Shown here piece after piece: positions 36,768-49,731 of a stretch of DNA of 64,000 nucleotides; positions within the stretch are counted from its first letter, which is position 1, and each line of letters opens with the position of its first letter. The DNA comes from Neelides folsomi. Lineage: Eukaryota; Arthropoda; Collembola; Neelipleona; Neelidae. The DNA lies in NCBI GenBank assembly GCA_034687125.1, contig JAQGBZ010000072.1:163045-227044 (forward strand), written 5' to 3'. The notes beneath the pieces were generated by a model, which saw nothing but the letters and a program-made list of their open reading frames with translations, did not search any database and had not been told where the DNA came from. The position numbers and the translations under genes were made by a program.

Positions 36768-37494
36768 TAGGGGATTCCCTAATGTGCTTTCTTTTTTTAA
36801 TGGGTACTCACTTTAAAATGATCAAAGATGAAAATTTTTAATTATGGTCGATGAGTGGGGAATACAATAAACTACTATGTGCCAAACTATAAACTGCTAT
36901 GGTCAAACCGTTAGTAAACGACAGCAACTTTTCTAGGAGAAAACGTGATTTTCTCTTTTCACTTTCTAATTAAATTCTCCTTTCTAGAGATTATGGAGAA
37001 TGAGGTTTTACCCTCCATTTATGCTGGGTTTGACATCAGACAATCCTGGATGCAGCTCGATGGTGCCCCAGCTCACTTTGACAAGAGGGTAAGAGGATTC
37101 CTTAACGAGAACTTCGGGACGCAATGGATTGGAAGAGGCGGACCAATTGAATGGCCCTCACGATCTCCCGACCTTACCCCTCTGGATTTTTTCCTCTGGG
37201 GCTTTGTCAAAAATTTGGTTTACTCGAAGAATCCATCGACACTCTTCGAACTTAAAGCTGGAATAGTCGAAGCATTCGCACAAGTTCCGGTTGCCATGTG
37301 TCAACGAGCATGTGAAGCAGTTCCAAGCCATTTGCAACGCTGTCTTGAAGCCAACGAAGCCCAAGTCTCCAATTAAATTTAATTAATGTATTATATGATA
37401 TATAAGGGATAATGTAGCCAAATATAATGAATATTGGTTAATGATTAAACAAGTTAGTTCATTAAAAAAAGAAAGCACATTAGGGAATCCCCTG
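36768..37494 (+). mobile_element. Internally deleted Tc1/mariner-superfamily transposon
   Basis: About 727 bp bounded by perfect 33-bp terminal inverted repeats (36770-36802 and 37460-37492; outer bases (T/C)AGGGGATTCCC). TA dinucleotides at 36766-36767 and 37495-37496 fit the TA target-site duplication of this superfamily. Full elements of the group are about 1.3 kb, so the 5' half, which would encode the DNA-binding domain and first catalytic Asp, is missing. What remains of the transposase is listed separately. Identical repeats suggest a fairly young insertion that could still be mobilised in trans. Confidence 0.9.
36993..37376 (+). pseudogene. C-terminal fragment of a mariner-type transposase
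   Basis: A 127-codon open frame with the last third of a Tc1/mariner transposase and its own stop. It shows MQLDGAPAHF (second catalytic Asp) and WPSRSPDLTPLDFFLWG (third acidic residue); 36 residues separate the two Asp. The intervening FGTQWIGRGGPIEW is typical of the arthropod lineage in which this block reads WIGRGGPI. The N-terminal helix-turn-helix and the first Asp are absent, so it cannot encode an active enzyme. The frame itself has no stop or frameshift, in keeping with recent deletion. Confidence 0.9.
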
Positions 37495-38386
37495 TACACT
37501 TTCTATCTTAATCTATAAGTATCAATGTATGTAAAATAGGCAATGATGATTATCTAATTAAAATTGATCTAATGAGTAAATCATTCAACATTTTACAAAA
37601 ACAATACCTAAAACAAATGGTTGTTTGATTGAACATTATTCAGTTAATACTTACAAAAAGTTTTTTAAACACAACCGAATATAGAATACTTAATTACAAT
37701 TCACGTGGTGTATATACCTAACATATTAGTTATAATAGAGTTTATAAGTCAAATAGCAAAACTATCAACTGTTATAAACTTTCTAACAATAAGTGAAAGT
37801 GCGTGTAGACCAACTATAACAAATTATGTTACTTACTATTATAGAAAACGTCCATTACAATAATATTTCATGAACTTAAAAGTATGAATGAACATATAGG
37901 ATAGGTATTTAATATATATGGTACTTGCTGTACCATATTTATGAAAAGTTTGGTCGAAGAATCTGAATATCTCCCAGTCGAATATTGGAATATTTGATAC
38001 AAGAGAAAGACAAAGTTTTTTCCTAACAAGTTAGTAATAAGTAAACAAACTCGAAAGATATAAATTATTTAGTATCAATTGATCATTATCAAGAAATGTA
38101 CTAGCTGTAGTACTCAAAAAGGCATTATAAATTAAATTACACAGTTGTACTATATAATAGTTATTAAGTAAATATACTTACATCATAAATATGGCAAAAC
38201 TTCACCGTTCTTCATAGTATGAACAATCTGGATATACTAAATAAGCTCACAAAATGAAATACAGAGAGGAACTAATCTTAAAAAATTACAAAATCTAATT
38301 ATTACATGTATTGTGAATTAATAATTCTTTCACAGCACAACCAGCCCAACGTATTGTAAGTAGATATAGAGTTAGGTTCGAACATT
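37495..38386. other. Intergenic, transposon to SLC44 copy 2
   Basis: AT-rich; includes the 3' side of SLC44 copy 2. I see no gene or repeat to report. Confidence 0.45.
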
Positions 38387-41300
38387 TCAGTCTTTCTTTT
38401 TCTTCATCTTCTTGCTGTCTTTCAGAAATTGCTAGTGGACGAATAAATAAATATATTATTAAATAAGATTATCGAGATTTTATTTATAAGAAGTTTTCTT
38501 TGTGAACTTACCATAAGACCCTTGCTCATGAAGTATGGTCGACCAACTCCATCATTCATCTCACAATCTTCACAGAAGCAAATGAAAATAGTGTCAATGG
38601 CCATCTAAAATTTCAAAATAGAACATTTAATGAATATTTATCATTCATTTGAAATTAAATCTTTTATAAGAAATTACTTCGTAAACAGTAATGAAGCAAT
38701 GAGCAATATAGTATGTGAAAATGGCTCCAATGGTTAATGGGACCCAAGGGTGAGCAATGTCTTCATTGTCGATTCGTTCCTATGTTAAAAGAAATTTAGG
38801 TTGAATTCGTAAGATGATAATCTTAAATGTTAAGCACAAAGAGCATTTCTATTTACCTTCAGTATAAAATACTCAATGAGAATGGTTAAACCGACAATGG
38901 TTATTTTCGCCATGAATAGAACCATATCCCCAATCGAGTTGATCACTGCGACCCTCAAAGCATTCGAGATCAAGACCTTAAATGCTCTTTTGGCCGACTT
39001 GCAGAACCCGGAACCATAAATGGCTGCATACATGGATCAATCAAGTTAAGTATGTTATAGTTCAATGGAACAGTTTTCTAATCAGATTAATATAATAATA
39101 AATTTGCAGATTTATGGAAAACTCACCAATCTCGATATATGCATGTCTATTGATGAAGTTGAGGAACTTATCAAGGCACCAGAGGTAACATTTGCAACAG
39201 TAAACCAATGCTTTCGCTACTGGATTTCCAGCCCCTAGACGTTTTTGAACAGAGTTGAGCAAGAAACGAAGGAATTTAACCACGGCTATAATGAAAGCTC
39301 CAAACGCCAATGAACCCAAATGGTATCGAAGGAGTCTTGAGAAAGCAGTGAGAATTGGAAATCCGAGTCTGGACTTGTTCCTAATTTATTTTAAACAACA
39401 TTCGTCGTATTTAACTATTTCATTCAAACTACTCATAAATCATAATTTAATCTCATTTTTAGCGTTTTTGCATAAAACTCACCGTGAAAAAAACCAAGTT
39501 GAAATAGCACTAGCAATAATGAAATGCTGGCAAGCAATGACAAATTGAGAGAACCAAAGAACAGCAAATATATTCCACCATCTTGAGAACTAAAAATATT
39601 CAATTTTCATAATATAACATCCATCATTTTATCAGATTTTATTAAAATAAGGTTTGAAAGGATACCAGCATGAATTTATCTTTTTTAATGGAACAAGGAG
39701 GAAAATTTCCAGCATTGTTGACAATTTCTCCAGCACTCTCAATAAGAATCATTGTTCCAAACCAAGCCCCAAGAACAATTGCAAGAGACACAAATGTCTG
39801 TAAAAACATCACATAATGATAATCAAAAACTAAATCAATCATTAAACGACAAATAATTTAAGAGTGGTTTATTTACATAGAGTGGTTGAATGAGTATAAG
39901 AGGCATTGCGTGAATGGCTTTTCCAGCCTCCTTGAAGAGACGAATGACGAGGGCAATGCGCTTTCTCATGCTAATAACAATGACGAGAACAACGAGCTGG
40001 AAATTGAATAGAATACATTAGCATTGTATATTTGTTAATCCTCCTTTCGTTTATTCAAAATCGAATAGTAATAACAAGTTTCTTACAAATAAGTACGTAA
40101 ATAAATATTATAACTACAATTTTGGACTGAAAGTGAATGATTGAGGGTTAAAGAAAAATGACATGTTTGAATGAATTAAAATAAGTGGATAAAATATTCC
40201 GGTGTTTAAGTAATCTGAGTAGGAAGTCACTTACAGTTATTACAGAAGCAATTATAGCGCAGACCATAAGAGCCGTTTTTGAGTCATCAGCATTGCTATC
40301 TTTCTTGGACCACAATACCCAAAGTGTAATGGTTCCGACTACACAAAGAATACTCACGCCAATAACGACAATCCAAACAATGATTCCTGCCGTGAATCTC
40401 AAAAGAACGGTCATCAACAGAGCGATAGCTATCAAATAAAAAAAATTTTCAAGCAAATTGCTTTAATTATAAAACCAACTTATGTTATTCCAATGACATT
40501 CAAATTAAGCGTTATAATTACCAAGTCCAATTAATGACATGTAAATCATATCCTTCCAAGTGTTCTCAAGATCGTCAATGAACTCCTATGTATAGAAAAA
40601 TGAATATTAGAAAATTTATAAGAAAATCAGAATGGTTCTTTGTTCTTTTACATTGTAAAAATCACGAGGAGTTTCGCTGTTTTTCATCTTAGAGCGGAAT
40701 TCTTTCATGTTCATTGCCAGCCCATTCTTATAACAAGTATTGTTAACGATCAAAGACCTATAATGAATTCACAAAACATATTAAATTTTAAGATTTGCTG
40801 TGGTTTATGATTTGAGTCAGAAACAAGGCCATTTATAATAAATCTTGTAGTTTTTATATGAATCAAATAAAATGAAAAGTTAATTCATACAATGGATCTT
40901 GGACACATTCAGATTTCGAAATACATCGTCGAGATTTTCTAGCATTGGGAAGTGGCAAAAACTCGTGTGTAATAAACATATTAGCATTGTTGACATTCCC
41001 GAGGAAAACTTCTCCGCCCTTGCAGTAATTTGGTAAATCCGGATCCATTTCAATTTCACAATTTTCACCCACAAGATCATCAATATCCCAAAGCTTTGTC
41101 ACGTTCTCGTTCGCCCAGGCATATCCAACAACAATTGTCTGTGAAACAGAATGAAGGTCATCAATCATTCATCATAATCATGACCTTAAACTTAAATTCG
41201 AGATTTTTCTTTATACCATTGAGACGGCAAAGGCAGCGAAGAACACAAGGCAAATTACATCCCTGATCTTTCGTTTCTTTACTGGTCCTTCAAATTCATC

Positions 41301-42657
41301 TGGATTCGGCTGTCGAATTTCGTCTTCTGAGTCTGAATCATAATGCTGCTTCGCGTCAGTGGCCTGCAAACGTAACATTAACTTTATGTTAATTTAACAT
41401 TTTTCCATGATTCACCACATAGGTACCTATTCCAATGACGCTACTCTGAACTTGTATTAATTTAGTAACATTCGTATCAACTATCATCATAATAATATGT
41501 TACCGATTACCGAACCGATTGCCTTTTAATTTATTTAATGATGGTTCTAACGAAAGGGGAATTGAAAACATCTGCAGTTAATCAGACAAACACTTGCTAA
41601 AATTACAATTAAATACTTACATGTACGTAATGTATTTATCAATAATTCATTATCTTTCTTATCAACATTCTATTGATATCTCTTTATTGTATTCGTATTT
41701 GATATTCGGGTAAATACTATTTGTCAAACTATTAAACAAATATTAATAATATGCACCTTTCATCTCAACTAACCAATATGAACTGAAACAATGCATGCGT
41801 ATTATGATTTTTATGAATCATTATCATTAGTCAAACGCATTAAAAGTTAAATAAGTATATACATTTAGTTAAAAATGAAAACCAATTAAGCAAAATATAC
41901 ATGCTCATGTATACGTTAAAGTATGGTACAATTCCGCAATTCGGCATTAAAAGTTCATTTCATGCTTACTAACAATAAGAAACGAGAGTTGATTTTCAGA
42001 ATAGAAAGAAAATGCCTTTTGTGTTTACAAATTTCGCTCTACTATATTCGTTAGCTATTCAATTGAATGAGAAATTCACCACCTGTAATTCCTTATTATA
42101 TTATTTATTATCCATACACAAGGCATACGATATACAGTTCTTGAGGTATATTTTTCCACTGAAATTTTCATGAATATTGATATCCTATTATTTCTGCATT
42201 TGATATTTGCATAAATGCATAATAAATAATGAACTCTCAGAAATGTCAGAATGCAAATAATTATAAAACTATGAGTCACTAAACGATTGATAAGTCCTTT
42301 ATATATAAATATTTGTCCCAAAATGATACATGCAAAATGATATACTATATTATATACCTTGCGAAAACAAACTTGCTTTATCGAATATCAGAAAGAATTT
42401 AATTGGATAATTACCTCATATTTAGTGAACCCAAGCTGGTGTTCATTGTATCCTTGTACATCATTTCCTCTGAAATTGCCACCTTGTTGAGGGACATATT
42501 GCCCTGGAGGAAACTGCTGAGGCGAACCCACATATCCTTCATTGTAATATCCCTGAGGTTGATGTTGAGGCTGAGGTGTGAATTGATCTCCGTAGCCAGA
42601 CTTCATTGCCATTTCTCGGCGTATTTCAAAGTTTCTCCAGTCTTTCTTCCCAGCCAT
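38387..42657 (-). CDS. SLC44A: Choline transporter-like protein (SLC44 family), copy 2
   Basis: Paralogue of the neighbouring gene, predicted multipass choline/ethanolamine transporter. About 14 minus-strand exons: 42415-42657, 41217-41363, 40891-41138, 40652-40757, 40522-40585, 40235-40428, 39876-39996, 39666-39797, 39483-39589, 39127-39380, 38857-39023, 38678-38779, 38512-38604 and 38387-38431; about 673 aa (an edge may be off by one base). The N-terminus (MAGKKDWRNFEIRRE...) has a cytosolic Gln/Pro/Gly/Tyr-rich stretch, then an acidic DSDSEDE and FEGPVKKRKIRDVICLVFF. Shared SLC44 blocks include AFGAFIIAVVKFLRF, CCKCYLWCLDKFLNFINRHA, AIYGSGFCKSAKRAFKVLIS, AVINSIGDMVLFMAK, CFITVYE and CEDCEMNDGVGRPYFMS. 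It ends in a lysine-rich tail. Intron positions match copy 1, so the pair arose by tandem duplication. The first intron (41364-42414) is unusually long here. Confidence 0.9.
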
Positions 42658-44868
42658 TGTCGTAATAAGTAGTCAGGCACTCAATCTAATAAATTACAAG
42701 AACAAATTACAAAATACGCCCATTATTTAATGTTTACAATATAAAAATGAAACTTATTAATTCTTGCCTATTTAATTCTGAAATAAAACTTTCTAAAATG
42801 AAAAATGGAAAAATATTAAGCCAATGTTGTTCACTCCCTGGCTGAGGACAATGTCAATCCAAATAATTATAAGTACGTGGAGCTAGAATTTCTCTATCAG
42901 TCTTCGATATCGGTTGAGCCTTAGTGAATGAGGGCGAAAAATGTATATAATTGATAAACTAAAGATATCACGTTCCTGATAAACTATCATGAGAGTAAAT
43001 GAGAATTGATCATTACATGGAATATATAAGATATTTGAACAAGAGATCTCTTTACGGCTTCACGGTTTAATGGAAAACGACGATTAAAAGCTAGAAGACA
43101 GACAGACTACAAGACTGAGACGATCAGAAGAAACGAAAACAAAATCTTATTTATGGACAAATTATTATGACATAAGCTATCCGTCTACAATTATAAAAAT
43201 GAACCGTAACAAATCCTTACTTATGGCGTAAATGCAAACAGCAAACTTCCAAAATAAGCACATTGGCTTAATAATTTCGGCGTTGGTTAAACCTTGAAAG
43301 CTTGACAAAGAATGTTGGATTGTCTTAAATTGTCTAAAATTGTCTTAAAAAATTTGCTTGTCAACATTAATAACTTAAAAGTTTTAAAAACATCACAACG
43401 AATACAGGCCCATGAACATTATTAATATGTAGTCACAACTTTAACTTGAAGTTTACTGTGTACAATATTAAAAATGGTAAAAATGCGATATTAATAACAG
43501 AGGTCAGACCTCCTACTCTCACTATAATAATATAATTATGTATATCAAAGCTTCTGGAATTGCTTCAATACTTAAATGATACGAATGCAATATAAAGATT
43601 TACCTATTTTATATATTTTGTTATTCAGTCCGTTCACAAATTCGCGTTATAATATTAGGAGAATTGAGAGTAAAATAAAAAATAAACTTGAGAACGTTTG
43701 TTCTCCGCTCGGAATGAATCTGCTTCTGATGACTCCTAGTCTCAAATGACATTCTGAACCCACAATTTTGTTTAGATTATTCTTGGTGATGAAGGCAGAG
43801 GCGAGAGATAAAAGGGATTAATTAACAACTACAACTCGTCTTGTTTATTACACTTGAGCGAGAGCGATAAGATTTTTATTATTACAACCAAATGTGTTTA
43901 AGCTCTTCTGTAAGACTGTTTAAGAGGAGTTGCGAGGAGAGTAAGGAAATTTGGGTTGGGTGGGATGAGAGAGATGAGAATCTTAAAGGAAGATATTGAG
44001 GGTGGATTGAATCAGCACTTTTTTGCAACAAGAGCAGACTCAGAAAGTGAAGGGGAGTTTGTGGTGCCACCGTAATTGTAATCGCTTGCATGAACACGAA
44101 AAGATCCAAGGATGAATTTATGTTACATGGTTTTTTTACAATTACGATATGCATTAAGACTCCATTGTGACTTATAGCCGCATTAATTATTTCCTCTTTG
44201 GGGTACCAAATGTTCCCAACCCGACTTAATGTTAGCCACAATAAGAATACCGCCTTGGCTGTCCTAAGATGTTCTTATCTTGCAAAATATTTAATTTATA
44301 CATTTTATACTTACCTTTAGTTGATATGATATTCGCTTATAGAAATCATAAGAATGCAAAGTAAGTTTATCGCTAAAAGACTTTAGAAGTCAACTCTCAT
44401 TTAGAATGAATGAGACTCCTTGCTTGAGACTTGAGACGCTTTGTGAGATGTGAGTTTCAATATAAATATTGTACATACACACGCAAGATATAAACGTATT
44501 TTATATACAAGAATACGAGAAAACACCCGAGCCAAGAGTCAGTGAAACGTTATGTTCGCAAATCGTCATATTACTTGTTAACAATGTTAACACGTATGTT
44601 TAATTTTTTAATGCAATAAGTACATTGTATAAATAACTTTTCATTTAATAAGCATAACAAATATTATGTTACTAAACTTTAAGGTATATTGTAGATTATA
44701 TGTATATGTTATAGATTTTTAAAACAATTTAATCATTTCATAATAAAATTAAAAAACGAAAACAAATTAGCTCTGTATTTATGTAAAAGTATTTTTAAGT
44801 AATTATCAAATTATCATACACTATCTGTATAGATAATCTAAAATATAAAAAACAGGGGAGCATTTTAC
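42658..44868. other. Intergenic, SLC44 copy 2 to UTP4
   Basis: AT-rich with moderately GC-richer patches near 43000-43150 and 43850-44100. A 119-aa minus-strand frame at 43882-44241 shows no domain or splice partners and is not called. The SLC44 copy 2 promoter should lie at the low-coordinate end. Confidence 0.45.
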
Positions 44869-47757
44869 TCATGTTCCAAATCTTTTGATAGCAAGTGCTG
44901 GTGGAAGACAAGCTTCAAGTCCCTTCTTCTTAACTTCAACAATAAATAGTTCGTTTTTAAGACAAGCTGAAGCTCCGATGTATGTGTACTTCTTGTCTGA
45001 TGACTTCAATGTAAATTGGTCATCTTTGTTAACTGTTTGGGATTTTGATTTCTTTTTCTTTGGTCCGTCTATTCCTTCGAGGAGAAAGAGAGAATCAATG
45101 GTGTGCAAAATTCCCGAATTTCCATTATTTCCCCATGAAACTCCTAGAATTGGATGAGGAGTAGTGACAGTTCCATTAAAAATTATTTTATGAACTTTAT
45201 AGTCAAAGACTCTTACTGTTCCATCTAAATATGAAATAAGGAGTAAAGGTTCCTTCCCTTGGTGTAAACTTAACCCTGTGGCCTGTACAGTAAATTTTGG
45301 TACAAGATTGAATGATTCTTCTTCAATGTTAATTAAGGCAACTGAACCAAAAGGGTCACTAAATCCAACATGAGATTTTGACACAGTACATAAAGTTATA
45401 TCCTTAAAAGTGGGAATATCAATATTTCTATCAAAATAAATCTGTCCATCATTGATCTTGAGAATTGAAATAGCAAAGGCAGAAATGAGAACAAATTGGT
45501 TATCTTGAATGAATGAGGCATGAAAAGCCCAAGGAAATGAACCATCTTTTGACATTTCTGATTTGAGTTGTGTCGACAGAGGAATCTTCTCCAATTCATT
45601 TGTTGGCTTCAATCTAAAGACACTCACTTTGTTCTCAGCCAAATAAAGAAAATGCTCTCCATTTGTACTTAAAGTTGAACAATGAATGGGATGTTTTGAG
45701 CGAATTTCTGCTATCTGTTTGAGCCTGAAATAAAAGTTAAGATTAGATTCGTGTTAAATATGTATAAATACTCTCCAGACGCCGAACCAATGCAGTTCCC
45801 GGGTTTTAGAATTTGAATAAGATTATTATAATTTTAATCTATAGCAATTAAAATTATGTAACTCTAATTCAAATTCAAAACCCGCGAAATGCATTGGCTC
45901 AGCGTCTGGAGAGTAGATAATAAATACAAAGTGAGCCATAAGTATCTTTCCTTTTTAAATAAACAATCATACAAAAAAGAAAGATACTTATGGCCCACCC
46001 TGTATAACACTTTGATATACTCCTACAATAAAAAAACCTTTTAATAAAAAGATAATGACATCATTAATAACGCTAAATGCTAATATTCTAATAGAAAACT
46101 AACTCTTCAAAAGAGTCAGGCGCTGGAAGTCTCCATAAGCCGAGCTTTTTAGGATGTTCAACAAGGACGGTTCTTGAAGTTTCAGAAACATGGATTTTTG
46201 GACCTCGTGGCATTGGAGGAGATTTTCCAATGAATTTCGGAGGGAAGTAAGAAACTCCAAGATCACCGTCGACTCCACCAGAATATAATTTATTGCCAAA
46301 AGTGACAAGTGAGTTCACATCATTAGAATGAATGTTACGCCTATGGGAGGTTACCCATTTATTGTCATTATCGTCATTTCTCTCTAACAAAATGACTACT
46401 GGATCAACACCTATAATAATAAAAATATTAATATAGAATCGAATACTTTAATTGTTATTTTTAGTAAATAATTTTTTGTGAACAAACCTGAAACATAAAT
46501 TTTCTTTTTTGAATTGACATTTAATGATAAAATATCAGCTCGGTGAGTTTGAATTTTGTATTTGAGTACTCCAATATTTCCATCCCAGAAGCACACGAAT
46601 CCTCTGAAAACAGATTGAAAAATTGATATTATTAAGACATTCTACTATACGAAATAATAAGCTTTAATGCTTTAAACAATATTAGGAGCTAAATACCTTG
46701 AATCTCCTGTTACAAAATCGAATTCTGATATAAACGAAATTGTCCACACGACTGTTTCTTTTCCCTTGGTTCGTCCTGTTAAGATTCTCTGAGCAGCATG
46801 GCCCAATTCAACATTCCAAAGACGAACAGTATCTGGAGAGCCAGTGGCAATGAATTTCCCATTTGGTGACCAACTGCAGCATAGAATTCGACCTAATAAT
46901 AGAAGAAAACTTCTACTTTAATTAACTGTGAAATACAAAAAAATTAATTAATATTAAATGTTTACCGTCCTGCCGGTCAAGTACTTTCCAGTGAACAAGT
47001 CCATCTTGAGTAATGTCATATATATTTACAAATCCGTCTTCTGTTCCAACCTATATATTAAAAATGTATTTTTATCAAAACATTCTATCTATTTAAATCA
47101 AATAATTAGTAACTTTAAAATAATTTTAATTAATATTAACAACGTACAGCAACCCTCGTTTCTTTTTTATTTACGCTCATACACCACACAGGTCCAGATG
47201 TTGCAGCATATTTTTCCTATCATTAAAATATGTCTCAATTTTAGTTGAATGAGATAATTTACACACATGCAGAAAATAATTGAGTAGTTTAGTAATATTA
47301 ACAATAAATTAACTTGTTATATAATAAAACATTAAATGAATCGAACCTTAATTCTCCTTGTTACGAGATCATGTTCAGTAACAAATCCATGAAGTCCTGC
47401 TGAAAAAAGTCGATTTTGGGCCCAAACAATACTCTCAATCGATACTCGACCATCGTTCAATTTGATAAGATCGCTTAAAGACTTCTCTAGGTAAGGAGAG
47501 TCGTTAACGCTGACATCCCAAATTTCAATTTCTGGTAAAGATCGATTCCTAATCAATCAAAAAGACATTATTATTTAAGTCAATTGCTATTATATAACTT
47601 AAAAACAAATAAAACAAATATGACTTTACGACTATAATGAATATTACCTGAAAAGAGCAAGCTTGCTCGTTTCTTTATTCAACGCTAAACAACTTAAGAT
47701 TCCAGGTTCAACGTCATAAATATTAGCAATATTAATTTTAAAATCGTGAGAATTCAT
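44869..47757 (-). CDS. UTP4: UTP4/cirhin, WD40 subunit of the small-subunit processome
   Basis: Nucleolar t-UTP/UTP-A complex component needed for pre-18S rRNA transcription and processing. Eight minus-strand exons: 47648-47757, 47346-47548, 47148-47216, 46966-47050, 46696-46892, 46488-46603, 46104-46410 and 44869-45724; about 647 aa (human 686). Matches to cirhin run throughout: AQNRLFSAGLHGFVTEHDL, GPVWCMSV, VGTEDGFVNIYDI, CCSWSPNGKFIATGS, a GKETVVWTISFIS block, GFVCFWDGNIG, HSNDVNSLVTFGNKLYSGG, ELWRL-like KLGLWRLPAP and the C-terminal KRFGT, which mirrors KKKFGT of human cirhin. Two short MITE-like repeats sit in the intron before the last exon. It is head-to-head with the nucleotidase gene. 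Confidence 0.94.
45769..45915. mobile_element. MITE-like fold-back element in a UTP4 intron
   Basis: About 147 bp beginning TACTCTCCAGACGC and ending GCGTCTGGAGAGTA. The arms pair imperfectly over roughly 45-48 bp with a short AT-rich loop near 45820-45860. TA at both ends fits insertion at a TA target. Non-coding. Confidence 0.75.
45925..46004. mobile_element. Short mariner-like MITE in the same UTP4 intron
   Basis: About 80 bp. Arms 45931-45950 and 45979-45998 are reverse complements with one mismatch (GCCATAAGTATCTTTC shared); outward the match continues to TACA(A/G)(A/G)GTG. The end sequence TACAGGGTGGGCCATAAGTA resembles mariner terminal repeats. It lies 9 bp from the preceding element, so two elements inserted next to each other. 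Confidence 0.7.
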
Positions 47758-48111
47758 TTTTAAATAATTATTTGATTATAATTTTTGTGATCATTAAAAC
47801 AATTAGAGTGGAAGTGATAGCAAGTAGCAGGTGAGTCAGGTGAGTGGTGTTGGTTTATATGATTCAATCTAGATGAATTATATGAAAAGAAATGAAAAAT
47901 ATCCACGAGGTATTCAAATCTCGTGGTAATAAATCGTGATTTAACTTTCATCTACTTTCTCAAAATCAACACTTTATAATCAATCTGAAAGATCAACACA
48001 CTGTCGAAGATAATTTTAATTTGGGAATTCATATTTAAGCATCATTAAACAGCTGTTATTCGAAAAATCAAAATTATTTATTTAAAGAAAGTTTTACGAA
48101 ACTACAATACA
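47758..48111. promoter_or_regulatory. Candidate bidirectional promoter, UTP4 / NT5C3
   Basis: 354 bp between divergent start codons. Both genes must be driven from this interval unless further 5' UTR exons exist. No particular motif is claimed. Confidence 0.5.
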
Positions 48112-49731
48112 ATGAATTCTCAAGTCATCAATAAGGTAAAGTTCCAGGGTTCATCGTTTTTTATCATTTTAACATGGGATCTTTATCATTACAGAATTTC
48201 GGATAAATATTATGTTAATTGTTTATTTAATTTATATACAAAATTATTATAATACTTAATGATGTTACATATGACGGATATTAATTGTCTTATTTAATTT
48301 CTTTTAGATTTTGGCTAAATTTCCGCACCCAGAAAAAGTGAAAATTCGCGACCCCTCAAACGTGGAAGAATTGCTCAAGAAAATTTCCGATAAGGGCCCT
48401 TCAATGTTACAAGTTTGCTCAATAAGTGTTATCGTGTTGTTTATAATTAACACTGTTTATTGACATTTCAATCATATTTAATAAGTTATATATTACATGT
48501 ATTAATGTTATAAAATTATTGTGTTTTATTTAAGGTTGTCAGTGATTTTGACATGACTTTAAGTCGGTTCCATTTAGATGGAGTAAGATGTCAATCCTGT
48601 TATGGTATGGAATAATTTTTATTATATAATAACGTTTAAATTGTTTATATAAACAATTCTAAGCATTTTATTAATTTAAACATAATATCGATTTGTGTCC
48701 TATTATAGTCTCCTATACCTAGAGCATTAAGTATTACAATATTATATACTTTAAACTTAAACTACAATATAGGCTTTATTTTGGCAATATTTATAATTAA
48801 TAACTTTTTTATTTTCATTTTAAGGGATTATGGAAGGAAGTTCCTTAATTCCAAAAGAGTTTAAGGTTAAAAGTCTCGCACTCTCGGAAAAGTATTATCC
48901 CATTGAAATTGATCCAAGCATGTCAATCGATGACAAGATTCCCTTTATGGAAGAATGGTACAGAAAAAGTCATGCCGTCTGGTCAACATTTAATTTTGAC
49001 GAATCTTTAATTTCTGACCTGGTAGCTGGTTCACGTGCAATTCTCAGGTATCTTTACTTCCTATTCCTTATTGCTCAAAAATTAAAAGGATTGACATTAT
49101 TCTAAATTTTTATTTGTACTTTTAGAGACAATGCTAACGTGTTTTTAAGAGACTGTCATGATCTTAAAATCCCAGTGTTAGTGTTTTCAGGTGGAATTGG
49201 AAATCTTCTCGAAGAAGTGCTGAAAAAATATGACTCGTATCATCCAAACATGCATGTGGTGTCAAATTACATGGAGTTTGATGCTGCTGATAAGAAGTTT
49301 ATTGGATTCAAGGCACCGACAATCCACATGTATAATAAAAATGAAACTGCCATTGCTGGAAACTCAGCATATTTAGTAGACATCATTGGAAGGTCTAATG
49401 CAATTGTTCTTGGCGACTCGCTTGGCGATGTTGGCATGGCCAAAGGAATCCCAAATTCGGATGCTATACTCAAAATTGGATTTCTAAATGAAAAGGTATA
49501 AATACTCTAGATCTATACATAGATTCTACATACCTAGTCTATAAAGTTTAAAACATCATTAAATTAATTCGTTTTTATTGACACTATAAAAATATTAAAA
49601 TGCAATAACTTTTATGTTTGCAGATTGAGGAGAGGATGGAAGCATTCATGAACAACTTTGACATTGTGCTCCTTGATGATCAAACCTTCGACTTTGTTAA
49701 CCTTCTCTTTTCAGAAGTCATGAAACTGTGA
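48112..49731 (+). CDS. NT5C3: Cytosolic 5'-nucleotidase III (pyrimidine 5'-nucleotidase)
   Basis: HAD-superfamily phosphatase that removes the phosphate from nucleoside 5'-monophosphates, chiefly pyrimidine and 7-methylguanosine types. Six exons in phase: 48112-48135, 48308-48412, 48535-48604, 48825-49047, 49126-49495 and 49624-49731; 299 aa (human 297-336 depending on isoform). HAD motif I, VVSDFDMTLSRF, gives the catalytic Asp pair at about residues 47 and 49. PFMEEWYRKSH is the cap-domain hallmark. Motif II is VLVFSGGIGNLLEE with the catalytic Ser, followed by YHPNMHVVSN. Motif III/IV is LGDSLGDVGMAKG with its two Asp, then ILKIGFLNEK. NT5C3A and NT5C3B cannot be separated here. Confidence 0.95.

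Noticed and set aside
38300-38390. GGTTCGAA-like string near 38375 suggesting a tRNA T-arm
   Set aside because: No acceptor, D or anticodon stems can be formed around it.
43882-44241. 119-residue minus-strand frame
   Set aside because: Composition is low-information (Leu/Ser-rich), with no domain and no supporting exons; its patch is merely GC-richer than its surroundings.
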